Part shown: positions 17,913 to 25,796 of the stretch, piece by piece
Layout of the letters: every line of letters starts with the position of its first letter
Position numbering within the stretch: position 1 is the first letter of the stretch
Assembly (NCBI RefSeq): GCF_000283655.1
Contig: NC_016623.1
Span: 62,001 to 126,000, forward strand
Origin: Azospirillum lipoferum 4B
Lineage (GTDB): Bacteria; Pseudomonadota; Alphaproteobacteria; Azospirillales; Azospirillaceae
Direction of reading: 5' to 3'
Length of the DNA stretch: 64,000 nt
Position numbers and translations under genes: made by a program
Notes under the pieces: generated by a model
Databases searched by the model: none
What the model was told of the DNA's origin: nothing
What the model saw: the letters and a program-made list of their open reading frames with translations, nothing else

Positions 17913-18251
17913 ATGAGTGGCATAGCTACAGCTCGCCGATTGCGGACTGCTATGACCGATGCAGAGCGTCGGCTCTGGTCGCGCTTACGAAACCGCCAAC
18001 TCGCAGGAGCGAAGTTCCGCCGGCAGTTCCCGATCGGTCCGTTCGTTGCCGATTTCGCCTGTCCGGAATGTCGACTGATCGTCGAAGCCGATGGCGGACA
18101 ACATGCCGACAGCATTGCCGACACGCGCCGCGCCGCATGGCTGGCTGAGCATGGGTGGCGAGTGCTGCGCTTTTGGAACACAGACATCCTGACCCGTACC
18201 GATGACGTGCTGGCAACCATACTGGCAGCTATTGTGCAATCGGATCAGTAA
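17913..18251 (+). CDS. DUF559 domain protein (Vsr/restriction-endonuclease-like fold)
   Basis: A 112-aa protein that is essentially one DUF559 domain: RLRTAMTDAERRLWSRLRNRQL, KFRRQFPIGPFVADFACPECRLIVEADGGQH and WRVLRFWNTDIL. The family resembles very-short-patch-repair nucleases; the acidic D/E residues (VADFAC, VEADGGQH) match the predicted nuclease site. Biochemical role in DUF559 proteins is not established. An internal ATG at 17952 is an alternative start, and no RBS is evident at 17913. The gene is bracketed by family-A palindromic repeats at 17751-17872 and 18255-18282. Confidence 0.85.
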   Translation: MSGIATARRLRTAMTDAERRLWSRLRNRQLAGAKFRRQFPIGPFVADFACPECRLIVEADGGQHADSIADTRRAAWLAEHGWRVLRFWNTDILTRTDDVLATILAAIVQSDQ

Positions 18252-18254
18252 AAA

Positions 18255-18282
18255 GCCCCTCTCCCCTTGCGGGGAGAAGGGC
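18255..18282 (-). terminator. Family-A repeat acting as nirK terminator
   Basis: GCCCCTCTCCCC (18255-18266) pairs with GGGGAGAAGGGC (18271-18282) with one mismatch around TTGC. Read on the minus strand it lies 24 nt after the nirK stop and is followed by TTTTT (18250-18254), a good intrinsic terminator. On the plus strand it follows DUF559 and has a weaker CCTTTCC tail. Confidence 0.8.
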
Positions 18283-18306
18283 CTTTCCATTCATCGAACT
18301 CGGCCC

Positions 18307-19374
18307 TCAGTGCTGCATTTCGCCCATCTGCTTGCGGGAGTCGCCGGTCTTGTCGAGGATGATGCTGTCGTCGGCCTTGCCTTCGACTTCCAGGATGCCG
18401 ATCAGGCCCTTGGTGGCGCGGCTCAGCGCATGGTCGACCAGGGCGTATTTGCCGGGATAGTCGACCTTGAACTCCACCATCGTGGCGCCGCCGGGAGCGA
18501 CGGTCACGGTCTGGATCCCCTTGGCCGGCTCGTTCTCCAATCCGCCCATGTTGTAGACGCGGTCGAAGATCTCGCCGATGACATGGAAGGAGGAGGTCAG
18601 GTTCGGGCCGCCGACGCCGAAGTACAGGCGCACCGTCTCGCCGACCTTGGCCTTCAGCGGCTTGTCCTTGGTCAGCGCGCCGACCGTGCCGTTGAACACC
18701 AGATAGCTCGGACGCTCGTTGACGAGACCGTCATAGTCGTCCTCGGCGTTCGCCAGGTTCTTTGCCTTGGTGGCGTAGATTTCCTGCTGCATCACGTAGA
18801 ATTCGTGATCCACCGGCGGAAGTCCGGCTTCCGGCTCCACCACGATCAGGCCGTACATGCCCTTGGAGATGTGGTGGGCGACCATCGGCGTGGCGCAGTG
18901 ATACACATAGACGCCGGGGGTCAGCGCCTTGAAGGTGAAGGCCTTGGTCTGGCCCGGCTCCACCTGGGTGATCTGGCCGCCGCCGAGGAAACCGGTCGCG
19001 GCATGGAAGTCGACGGAGTGGTTCATCGTCGATTCCGGCGCGTTGGCGATGGAGACGTCCACCGTATCGCCAACCCGCACCCGAACCATCGGGCCGGGCA
19101 CCGTGTTGTTGAAGGTCCAATAGGTGTAGGTGGTGCCGTCATCCAGCTTGGATTCGACTTCGGTCGTCACCAGCGAGACCTTGTGGGTCTTCGGCGCCCG
19201 CTTGCCGGCCTTTTCCGGGGCGGGAACCGCCGCCGGGTCCATGACCACGCTGTGGGTGGGCTGCTTGACCTTGGGGTCGGCGTAGAGCGTGTCCGCCGCC
19301 GAGGCGGCACCGATACCGGAGAGGATCATCAGGGCGGCGGCACTGACGGTGACGAGGGAGCGCGAGGTCTTCAT
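18307..19374 (-). CDS. nirK: Copper-containing nitrite reductase (NO-forming)
   Basis: A 355-aa periplasmic enzyme reducing nitrite to NO. The ATG at 19374 (MKTSRSLVTVSAAALMILS) gives a clean signal peptide ending ASAAD; the longer open frame upstream runs through the promoter. Two cupredoxin domains are visible. Copper ligands: HSVDFH (type 1 and type 2 His), YHCATPMVAHHISKGM (type 1 Cys, His and Met; type 2 His), and SSFHVIG (type 2 His of the neighbouring subunit). Length fits class I NirK. A TTGAC-N4-GTCAA box lies 62-75 nt upstream. Confidence 0.97.
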   Translation of the reverse strand: MKTSRSLVTVSAAALMILSGIGAASAADTLYADPKVKQPTHSVVMDPAAVPAPEKAGKRAPKTHKVSLVTTEVESKLDDGTTYTYWTFNNTVPGPMVRVRVGDTVDVSIANAPESTMNHSVDFHAATGFLGGGQITQVEPGQTKAFTFKALTPGVYVYHCATPMVAHHISKGMYGLIVVEPEAGLPPVDHEFYVMQQEIYATKAKNLANAEDDYDGLVNERPSYLVFNGTVGALTKDKPLKAKVGETVRLYFGVGGPNLTSSFHVIGEIFDRVYNMGGLENEPAKGIQTVTVAPGGATMVEFKVDYPGKYALVDHALSRATKGLIGILEVEGKADDSIILDKTGDSRKQMGEMQH

Positions 19375-19435
19375 GGTATCGTCTCGGGTTTTGTTTCCTG
19401 TGAGGTAATATTCTTCCCGCTCTCCCTCTCTTTTC

Positions 19436-19449
19436 TTGACCGCCGTCAA
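19436..19449 (-). promoter_or_regulatory. FNR/NnrR-type box upstream of nirK
   Basis: TTGAC-CGCC-GTCAA is a perfect palindrome of the CRP/FNR type, closest to FNR/NnrR/Dnr sites that activate denitrification genes under low oxygen or NO. On the minus strand a TATTAC hexamer (19405-19410) lies about where the -10 of a class II promoter is expected, with a start near 19398-19401. Confidence 0.85.
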
Positions 19450-19518
19450 GTGAAAGGCCTGGACGTAACTTTGTCGCAGGCCTTTTTTATTTCATTACAA
19501 CCAGTAAGGACTTTCCCG

Positions 19519-20073
19519 CTAGGACTTTGGGCGAAAGGCCACGCAGATGGCCGGGTCCGTTTCGATGCGGCCGGCACCGATCAGGTCCAGGCAATAGGGG
19601 ATCGCCGGGAACACCGCCTCCAGACAATCATGGATGGCGGACGGCTTGCCCGGCAGATTGACGATCAGGCTGCGGCCGCGGATGCCGGCGGTCTGGCGCG
19701 ACAGGATGGCGGTCGGCACCACCCGCAGGCTGACCGAGCGCATCAGCTCGCCGAATCCCGGCATCATCTTGTCGCACACCCGCTCCGTCGCTTCCGGCGT
19801 CACGTCGCGCGGGGCGGGGCCGGTGCCGCCGGTGGTGACCACCAGATCGCAGCCGGCGACGTCGCACAGCTCGACCAGGGTGGCGGCGATCAGGTCCAGC
19901 TCGTCCGGGATGACCCGAGCCTCGGCGATCCAGGGCGAGGCGACGATGCGCGTCAGCTCATCACGGATCGCCGGGCCGCCCTTGTCCTCGTAGACGCCGC
20001 GGCTGGCACGGTCGGAGACGGTGACGATTCCGATTTTCACCGGTGTGGGCGTCGCGGCATTGGCGTCGGTCAT
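19519..20073 (-). CDS. mog: Molybdopterin adenylyltransferase (MogA/MoaB family)
   Basis: A 184-aa protein of the MogA/MoaB family, which adenylates molybdopterin before Mo insertion. Motifs: IGIVTVSDRASRGVYEDKGGP (residues about 14-34), the substrate-binding TTGGTGPAPRDVTPEAT (about 79-95), and SLIVNLPGKPSAIHDCL (about 137-153). Its start is only 20 nt after the norD stop on the same strand, so it looks like the last gene of norCBQD-mog. Moco is needed for nitrate reductase and for the cox-type hydroxylase at 44-51 kb, not for NorCB itself. Confidence 0.93.
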   Translation of the reverse strand: MTDANAATPTPVKIGIVTVSDRASRGVYEDKGGPAIRDELTRIVASPWIAEARVIPDELDLIAATLVELCDVAGCDLVVTTGGTGPAPRDVTPEATERVCDKMMPGFGELMRSVSLRVVPTAILSRQTAGIRGRSLIVNLPGKPSAIHDCLEAVFPAIPYCLDLIGAGRIETDPAICVAFRPKS

Positions 20074-20093
20074 GATCCAGGGTCCTTATGGAG

Positions 20094-22010
20094 TCAGGCG
20101 GCGCAGGCGACCTGCCGGTAGAGTGGCGGCAGCGCCTTCGTCAGGTGGGAAACCTGCGGGAATATGGCATAGCCGCCGCGTCCGAACAGATAGGGCACGT
20201 AATCGCGGGCCATCGCATCGACGGTGATGGCGAAAACGGCCAATCCATCGCGCCTCGCCTCGCGGATGGCTTGGCGGGTGTCCTCGATGCCGTAACGGCC
20301 TTCGTAGTGGTCGACGTCGTTGGGCTTGCCGTCGCTCAGCAGAACCAGCAGCCGGTGACGGTTCGGCCGCTCGGCCAGCTTGGCGGAGGCGTGACGGATC
20401 GCCGCGCCCATGCGGGTGTAGTAGCCGGGCTTCAGGGCGCCGATGCGGCGGGTCACGGTGGGGCCCAGCGGCTCGTCGAAGCCCTTCAGCGTCTGCACCC
20501 GCACCCAGTCGCGCCGGCGCGAGGTGAAGGCGTAGAGCGCATGGTCGTCGCCGCAGGCGGTCAGACCATGGGTCAGGGCCAGCAGCGCCTCCTTCTCCAC
20601 GTCCAGCACGCGGCGGCCGTCGATCCAGCCGTCGGTGGACAGCGAGCCGTCGACCAGCACGGCGACGGCAAGATCGCGGGCGGCGCTGCGCGCCTGCTGA
20701 TGCACCCGGTCGCTGCCGCATCCCCCGGCATGGAAATCGGCTCGGCTGCGCACCAGGGCGGTCAGGTCCAACTCGTCGCCGTCGGCCTGCCCGGTGAACA
20801 GCATGCGCTTCGGGCGCAGAGCCTCGAACTGGCGGCGGACCTGCCGGATGCGGCGGAGCGCCGCGGCATCGGGCTGCCAGGACTCGCCGTCGGCCGGGGC
20901 CGGCTCCGCCACCACCCGGCAATGGTCGGGCAGATGGGCTTGCCGGCGGTGGTCCCATTCGGGATAGGTCAGGGTCGCGGTCAACGGCGTGTCGTCGACG
21001 GCCTGCGCTCGCAAGTCCAGGTCGAGCTTCAGCGTGGTCGAGGCCTTGCGCTGGTGCGTGCCGACGGCGATCTCGTCGAGGTCGTCGGCGGCCTTGCGGG
21101 CGTTCTCCGCATCGTCGTCATCGACGGCGCGCGGGATGTTCAGCGCCTCGGCGAGGCTCAGCATCTTCTCGAAGCGGTTCAGGATCAGCGGGTCGTTGCG
21201 CTGGATCTGGTCGGTCTGCCGGCGGGTTGCGGCCCGGCGGCGCTGGTCGCCGTCTGCCGCCTGTCCACCCTCGCCCGGGCTTTCGGCCGCGGCGGCGAGC
21301 GAGCGCTCGCTCGATGGCGCCACCATCCCCCACAGCGGAACCGGCAGCAGGCGGGCATAGCCATAGGGAGCGGCAAAATCCGACAGCGGGACCGCCGGAT
21401 CGAGCATCCGCGCAGCGACCGGTGTCGCGGCTCCGGCGCCGAGCAGCGCCAGGACGGCGCGCTCCACCTCGGCCTCGACCGGCGGCAGGCGGCGCGCCGG
21501 GCGGATCGCGGCGACGGCGCGGACAAGCTCCTCATGGAGGCGACGCAGGCCCGGCCAGCGGGTCAGCACCGCCGAAGTGGTCGCCGCTGCGCTGCGCAGA
21601 CACTGCAGGTCGGCCTGCAGCGGATCGGCGGGCAACGGCGCCGGTTCGGCATGGGCGAAGAAGGCGGCCAGCCATTCGTATAGCCGCTCGTTCAGTGCCG
21701 GATCGGGGAACAGGTCGATGGCCGCCGGGAGTTGAAGGACATCGCCGTCCAGCGACGCCCGTTCCACCCGCTCCGCCCCCAGCCCGATGCGGTCGAGCAG
21801 CGGCAACCGGTGCCCGGAGACCGCCGCGGTTCCGGCGGCCAGCCTCACCCCGCGGTCGCCACCGAGCGCGCGGAAGAACACCGCCAGCCGCGGGCGCATC
21901 GTTTCCAGCGTCACCGCGGCGTCCGGATGGTGCGGATAGCTCGACCGCCCGCCGATCAGGCGGTGCCACAAACGGCCGACGGTCTCTTCCGGCTCGAAGA
22001 TCTCAAGCAT
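20094..22010 (-). CDS. norD: NorD, nitric oxide reductase activation protein
   Basis: A 638-aa cytoplasmic protein needed for assembly or activation of cNor. The ATG at 22010 (MLEIFEPEETVGRLWHRLIG) is the family start; 10 further residues upstream are open. The C-terminal VWA domain (about residues 445-635) has a MIDAS motif DGSLS (D454, S456, S458) and later LLVLLSDGKPNDVDHY. It works with the NorQ AAA+ ATPase, as CoxE works with CoxD. A palindromic repeat fills the gap to norQ. Confidence 0.93.
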   Translation of the reverse strand: MLEIFEPEETVGRLWHRLIGGRSSYPHHPDAAVTLETMRPRLAVFFRALGGDRGVRLAAGTAAVSGHRLPLLDRIGLGAERVERASLDGDVLQLPAAIDLFPDPALNERLYEWLAAFFAHAEPAPLPADPLQADLQCLRSAAATTSAVLTRWPGLRRLHEELVRAVAAIRPARRLPPVEAEVERAVLALLGAGAATPVAARMLDPAVPLSDFAAPYGYARLLPVPLWGMVAPSSERSLAAAAESPGEGGQAADGDQRRRAATRRQTDQIQRNDPLILNRFEKMLSLAEALNIPRAVDDDDAENARKAADDLDEIAVGTHQRKASTTLKLDLDLRAQAVDDTPLTATLTYPEWDHRRQAHLPDHCRVVAEPAPADGESWQPDAAALRRIRQVRRQFEALRPKRMLFTGQADGDELDLTALVRSRADFHAGGCGSDRVHQQARSAARDLAVAVLVDGSLSTDGWIDGRRVLDVEKEALLALTHGLTACGDDHALYAFTSRRRDWVRVQTLKGFDEPLGPTVTRRIGALKPGYYTRMGAAIRHASAKLAERPNRHRLLVLLSDGKPNDVDHYEGRYGIEDTRQAIREARRDGLAVFAITVDAMARDYVPYLFGRGGYAIFPQVSHLTKALPPLYRQVACAA

Positions 22011-22058
22011 GATGCGCACACTCCCAACCCATCGGCCCAATGCACGGATCTGTATCGG

Positions 22059-22146
22059 CCGTCATTCCCGCGAAGGCGGGAATCCACACTTTCCCGGCAG
22101 ACATGCCGCGGAAACGCCTGGATCCCCGCCTCCGCGGGGATGACGG
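22059..22146. repeat. Palindromic intergenic repeat, family B, inside the nor operon
   Basis: Outer arms CCGTCATTCCCGCGAAGGCG... (22059-22085) and ...GCCTCCGCGGGGATGACGG (22118-22146) are inverted copies, and each arm folds on itself (ATTCCCGC/GCGGGAAT; TCCCCGCC/GGCGGGGA-like). It fills most of the 183-bp norQ-norD gap. The CGTCATTCCCGCGAA-type element is a widespread proteobacterial intergenic repeat. Confidence 0.8.
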
Positions 22147-22193
22147 CCGCAGTGGGGGGATCCGGCTTCGCAAGCGGTTTCGAACCCGCGATC

Positions 22194-23030
22194 CTACCCC
22201 AGCGTGACCTCGGCCACGCGCAGCAGGCCGGCGCGGATGTCGGGGTCGTCGGTCAGCGGTTCGATCAGGGCGGCGCGGATGGCGCGCTCGGGCTTCATGC
22301 CGGAGCGGATCAGCGTGGCGCAGTAGATCAGCAGGCGGGTCGACACGCCCTCCTCCAAATCCTGCCCCTTCAACGCGCGCAGGGCGTTGGCGAGGCGGAC
22401 CAGCGGGACGACGCGGTTCTCGGCCAGGCCGCTTTCGGTCGCCACGATGGGAACCTCCCGCTCAGGCGCCGGGAAGTCGAACTCGACGGCAAGGAAGCGC
22501 TGGCGGGTGCTAGGCTTCAGCGCCTTCAGGACATTCTGGTAGCCGGGGTTGTAGGACACCACCAGCATGAAGCCCGGCGGCGCTTCCAGCGTCTCGCCGG
22601 TGCGGTCCAACGGCAGGATGCGGCGGTCGTCGGTCAGCGGGTGCAGCACGACGGTGACGTCCTTGCGCGCCTCCACCACCTCGTCCAGATAGCAGATGGC
22701 GCCTTCGCGCACGGCGCGGGTCAGCGGCCCGTCCGCCCATACGGTGTCGCCGCCCTTCAGCAGATAGCGCCCGGTCAGGTCGGCGGCGGTCAGGTCGTCG
22801 TGGCACGACACGGTGTAGAGCGGCCGGCCGAGCTTCGCCGCCATATGTGCGACGAAGCGGGTCTTGCCGCAGCCGGTCGGTCCCTTCAGCAGCAGGGGCA
22901 GCCGGTGATTGTAGGCATGCTCGAACAGCGCGCACTCATCGCCGGTCGGCTGATAGAAGGGCAGCGAGGCGCTGCCGGGGGTATCGACGGTCTCGGTCAC
23001 GGCGGCGAGGGTGGCGGCGCTGCGGATCAT
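22194..23030 (-). CDS. norQ: NorQ, AAA+ (MoxR-type) ATPase for NO reductase activation
   Basis: A 278-aa MoxR-family ATPase. Walker A GPTGCGKT (about residues 49-56), Walker B ICYLDEV (about 112-118), and sensor/arginine region STRQRFLAVEFDF (about 172-184). The NorQ start region is FYQPTGDECALFEHA. With NorD it inserts the non-haem iron into NorB. It starts 60 nt after the norB stop. Confidence 0.95.
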   Translation of the reverse strand: MIRSAATLAAVTETVDTPGSASLPFYQPTGDECALFEHAYNHRLPLLLKGPTGCGKTRFVAHMAAKLGRPLYTVSCHDDLTAADLTGRYLLKGGDTVWADGPLTRAVREGAICYLDEVVEARKDVTVVLHPLTDDRRILPLDRTGETLEAPPGFMLVVSYNPGYQNVLKALKPSTRQRFLAVEFDFPAPEREVPIVATESGLAENRVVPLVRLANALRALKGQDLEEGVSTRLLIYCATLIRSGMKPERAIRAALIEPLTDDPDIRAGLLRVAEVTLG

Positions 23031-23090
23031 CGGAAAACTCCTGAAAAGCGACGGCCCCCGCCGGATGGCGACGGGGGCCGGGTTGGACGC

Positions 23091-24440
23091 TTACTCGGCC
23101 GCCTGCAGGCCGCCGGCGACGGCCGCCGGGCGCTCTTCGCGGGCCGGGCCGAAGATAGCGTAGAGGAAGACCAGCATGCCGATCACCACGGCGACGCCGC
23201 CGCCCAGACGCAGCCAGTAGAACATGGCGATCTGTTCCTGCACCTCCATGTAACCCAGCCCCATCACGCGCTGCAGGTGGGTCTGCACGATGCCGGCGGC
23301 GGTGAGCGCGAAGGTCATGAAGGCCATGCCGCCGCTCATCAGCCAGAAGCTCCAGATGTTGAGGGTCTGGTTGTAGGGCGCCCGGCCGCGCAGGTAGGGC
23401 ATGGCGTAGGTGATGATGGCGAGGTTGATCATCGCATAGGCGCCGTAGAAGGCGAGGTGCCCGTGCGCCGCGGTCACCTGGGTGCCGTGGGTGTAGTAGT
23501 TGATCGGGGCCAGCGTGTGCAGGAAGCCCCACAGCCCGGCGCCGAAGAAGGCGAACACCGCGCAGCCCAGCGACCACAGCATCGCCGCCCTGTTCGGGTG
23601 ACGCCGGCCGCTCTTCCACACCATCATGAAGGCGAAGACGACCATGGTGAAGAAGGGGGCGACTTCCAGCGTCGAGAACAGCGAACCGATCCACTGCCAG
23701 TAGCCGGGCGTGCCGATCCAGTAATAGTGATGGCCGGTGCCGAGGATGCCGCTGAACAGGGCCAGGCCGACGATGGCGTACAGCCACTTCTCCACCACCT
23801 CGCGGTCGACGCCGGTCATCTTGATCATCAGGAAGGCGAGGATGGAGGCCATCACCAGTTCCCACACGCCCTCGACCCACAGATGGACGACGTACCACCA
23901 GTACATCTTGTCCAGCGACAGGTTCGACGGGTTGTAGAAGGAGAACAGGAAGAAGATGGCGATGCCCCACATGCCCACCAGCAGGATGTTGGTGATGACC
24001 GTGCGGCGGCCTTTGATGACCGTCATCGTCATGTTGTAGAGGAACATCAGGGCGACGACGACGATGGCGCCCTTGATCCAGGTCGGCTGTTCCAGGAACT
24101 CCCGCCCCTCATGGATGCGGAAGACATAGCCGACCACGGCCGCCAGCGCGCCGAAGACGAACAGGCCGAGCTGGATCAGTGCCAGTTTCGGACTGTGCAG
24201 CTCGGTTTCCGCCTCTTCCGGGATCAGGTAATAGGCGGCGCCGAAGAAGCCGATCAGCAGCCAGACGATCAGCGCGTTGGTGTGGATCATCCGGACGACG
24301 CTGAAGGGCAGCAGCTCCGACAGCGTGTTGGGCAGGACATAGACGGTACCGGCCAGGAGACCCACCAGGATCTGCACACCGAACAGCCCCATGGCCGCCG
24401 CGAAGTAATAGAGGGCGACTTTTTGCGATTCGTACTTCAT
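23091..24440 (-). CDS. norB: Nitric oxide reductase catalytic subunit (cNor cytochrome b)
   Basis: A 449-aa, 12-helix haem-copper-superfamily enzyme (2 NO to N2O). Haem and FeB ligands are seen in HTNALIVWLLIGFFG, HLWVEGVWEL (FeB His plus the Glu characteristic of NorB), GTGHHYYWIG (FeB His pair) and THGTQVTAAHGHLAFYGAYA (haem b and b3 His). It lacks the quinol-oxidising N-terminal extension of qNor, in agreement with the adjacent norC. The norC stop is 13 bp upstream and a GGAGAATT RBS lies in the gap. Confidence 0.97.
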   Translation of the reverse strand: MKYESQKVALYYFAAAMGLFGVQILVGLLAGTVYVLPNTLSELLPFSVVRMIHTNALIVWLLIGFFGAAYYLIPEEAETELHSPKLALIQLGLFVFGALAAVVGYVFRIHEGREFLEQPTWIKGAIVVVALMFLYNMTMTVIKGRRTVITNILLVGMWGIAIFFLFSFYNPSNLSLDKMYWWYVVHLWVEGVWELVMASILAFLMIKMTGVDREVVEKWLYAIVGLALFSGILGTGHHYYWIGTPGYWQWIGSLFSTLEVAPFFTMVVFAFMMVWKSGRRHPNRAAMLWSLGCAVFAFFGAGLWGFLHTLAPINYYTHGTQVTAAHGHLAFYGAYAMINLAIITYAMPYLRGRAPYNQTLNIWSFWLMSGGMAFMTFALTAAGIVQTHLQRVMGLGYMEVQEQIAMFYWLRLGGGVAVVIGMLVFLYAIFGPAREERPAAVAGGLQAAE

Positions 24441-24453
24441 GATGGAATTCTCC

Positions 24454-24906
24454 TCAGCCCGACAGCTTGGGCGGCCAGTTCTGGGTGTTGATCCGGCTGG
24501 TCCATTCCAGGAAGGCGGCCAGATCCTCGACCTCGGCGTCGGTCAGGTTGAACTGCGGCATCTGGCGCCGCCCTTCGATCCCGGACGGCTGCGCCGCCAT
24601 CCACCCTTTCAGGGCCAGGACGGCGCTTTCGGGGTCCTTGTCGCCGCCGTAGCGCAGCCAGACATTGCCCAGTTCGGGGGCGAAATAGGCCCCTTCACCC
24701 AGCAGCGTGTGGCAGTTGATGCAGGAGTTCTTTTCCCACACATGCTTGCCGCGGGTGACGGCATCGGACAGCGTCTTCTCGTCCGTGCCGGTGTTGACGA
24801 TGTAATTGTGGCTGAGCGCGGTCAACGCGACGAAGGTCGCGAAGAAGAACAGCGATCCGCCATAGAAGATGTTTCGCGCGGCCGCCTTGGTGAAGCGTTC
24901 GGTCAT
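24454..24906 (-). CDS. norC: Nitric oxide reductase cytochrome c subunit
   Basis: A 150-aa membrane-anchored cytochrome c that feeds electrons to NorB. An N-terminal anchor helix (about residues 13-33) is followed by the haem site CINCH (about 62-66) in the NorC context NSCINCHTLLGEGAYFAPELG, and an axial Met in RRQMPQFNLTD (about 116-126). The ATG at 24906 is the family start; the frame stays open far upstream through antisense sequence. First gene of norCBQD-mog. Confidence 0.96.
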   Translation of the reverse strand: MTERFTKAAARNIFYGGSLFFFATFVALTALSHNYIVNTGTDEKTLSDAVTRGKHVWEKNSCINCHTLLGEGAYFAPELGNVWLRYGGDKDPESAVLALKGWMAAQPSGIEGRRQMPQFNLTDAEVEDLAAFLEWTSRINTQNWPPKLSG

Positions 24907-25056
24907 CGCTCGGGATCCCTGGCAATCTCGAATTTTCGTCGAGTGGGGTCGGTTCGGAAGGCGTTGGGTGCGCGAAGCCGGGACGGGAAGCCGGGCGTCG
25001 CAGCGTCTTACCGCCACGGGTCGGGCGAATAATTGACCGTGGCGGAAGGGCATTCC

Positions 25057-25070
25057 TTGACCGAGGTCAA
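25057..25070. promoter_or_regulatory. Shared FNR/NnrR-type box between norC and norE
   Basis: TTGAC-CGAG-GTCAA lies in the divergent norC/norE gap. On the plus strand TATCCT (25093-25098) is placed correctly for a class II start near 25105, 21 nt before norE. On the minus strand an AT-rich ATTATT-type hexamer near 25027-25034 is correctly placed for norC (start near 25022). One activator dimer could therefore drive both operons. Confidence 0.82.
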
Positions 25071-25125
25071 GCCGACCGGAGCGGTGTCGGCCTATCCTGC
25101 GCTTGGATGATGACAAGGATAGGAC

Positions 25126-25785
25126 ATGGCCGACATTGACATGATGGGCCGGGACATGATGGGCCGGGACATGATGGGCCGGGACATGATGGGCCGGGAC
25201 ATGACGGGCCGGGACATGACGGGCCCGCCGGACAGGCCGGGCGGACTCGATGCCCTGCCCGGCAACCTGATGATGTGGATTCTGATCTTCAGCGAGCTCG
25301 CGGTGTTCGGCGTGGCCTTCGTAGGCTTCGCAATCGCCCGCGTGCTCGATCCCGCCACCTTCGCCGCCGGGCAGACCCATCTGAACGGCACGCTGGGGGC
25401 GCTGAACACCATGGTGCTGGTCACCAGCGGCTATCTCGCCGCCCATGCCGTCGCCGCCGGACGGAGCGGTGCCGCGACGCAGGCGCGCCGGGAGATTCTG
25501 GCCGCCGCTGGGATCGGATCGGTATTCCTGGCGGTGAAGGCGGTGGAGTATTCCGCGACGCTGGGGGCCGGGCTGACCATCGACAGCGACAGCTTCTTCA
25601 CCCTCTATTTCCTGCTGACCGGATTCCACGCCCTGCATGTCGTGCTGGGCATCGTCATCCTGTTGCTGGTCGCGCGCTCCGGACCGGAAACGCTGGTGGA
25701 GAATCTGGAGACCGGGGCCGCCTTCTGGCACATGGTCGATCTGGTCTGGGTGATCCTCTACCCGCTCGTCTACCTGATCCGCTGA
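25126..25785 (+). CDS. norE: NorE-like cytochrome c oxidase subunit III family protein
   Basis: A 219-aa membrane protein of the haem-copper oxidase subunit III superfamily. Five hydrophobic segments follow residue 45, and family residues are seen in MMWILIFSELAVFG, FLAVKAVEY, and TGFHALHVVLGIVILL with AFWHMVDLVWVILYPLVYL. NorE supports full NO reductase activity in other species but is not catalytic. The N-terminus is unusual: four identical MMGRD pentapeptides, one MTGRD and a partial sixth, encoded by perfect 15-bp DNA repeats. Internal ATGs in the repeat make the start uncertain; an AGGA-type RBS favours 25126. Confidence 0.9.
   Translation: MADIDMMGRDMMGRDMMGRDMMGRDMTGRDMTGPPDRPGGLDALPGNLMMWILIFSELAVFGVAFVGFAIARVLDPATFAAGQTHLNGTLGALNTMVLVTSGYLAAHAVAAGRSGAATQARREILAAAGIGSVFLAVKAVEYSATLGAGLTIDSDSFFTLYFLLTGFHALHVVLGIVILLLVARSGPETLVENLETGAAFWHMVDLVWVILYPLVYLIR
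25141..25225 (+). repeat. 15-bp coding tandem repeat in norE
   Basis: Four perfect copies of ATGATGGGCCGGGAC (25141-25200), a fifth with T to C (25201-25215) and a 10-bp partial sixth (25216-25225). The period keeps the frame, so copy-number change alters only the length of a charged N-terminal tail. Confidence 0.97.
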
Positions 25786-25796
25786 GGAGGCCGGTC

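Noticed and set aside
25141-25225. Possible CRISPR-like array
   Set aside because: The 15-bp units are directly tandem, have no spacers and keep an open frame.
25092-25424. A minus-strand frame with repeated PAHHV/MSRPI units
   Set aside because: It is the complement of the norE minisatellite; the plus strand encodes a clear subunit III domain.
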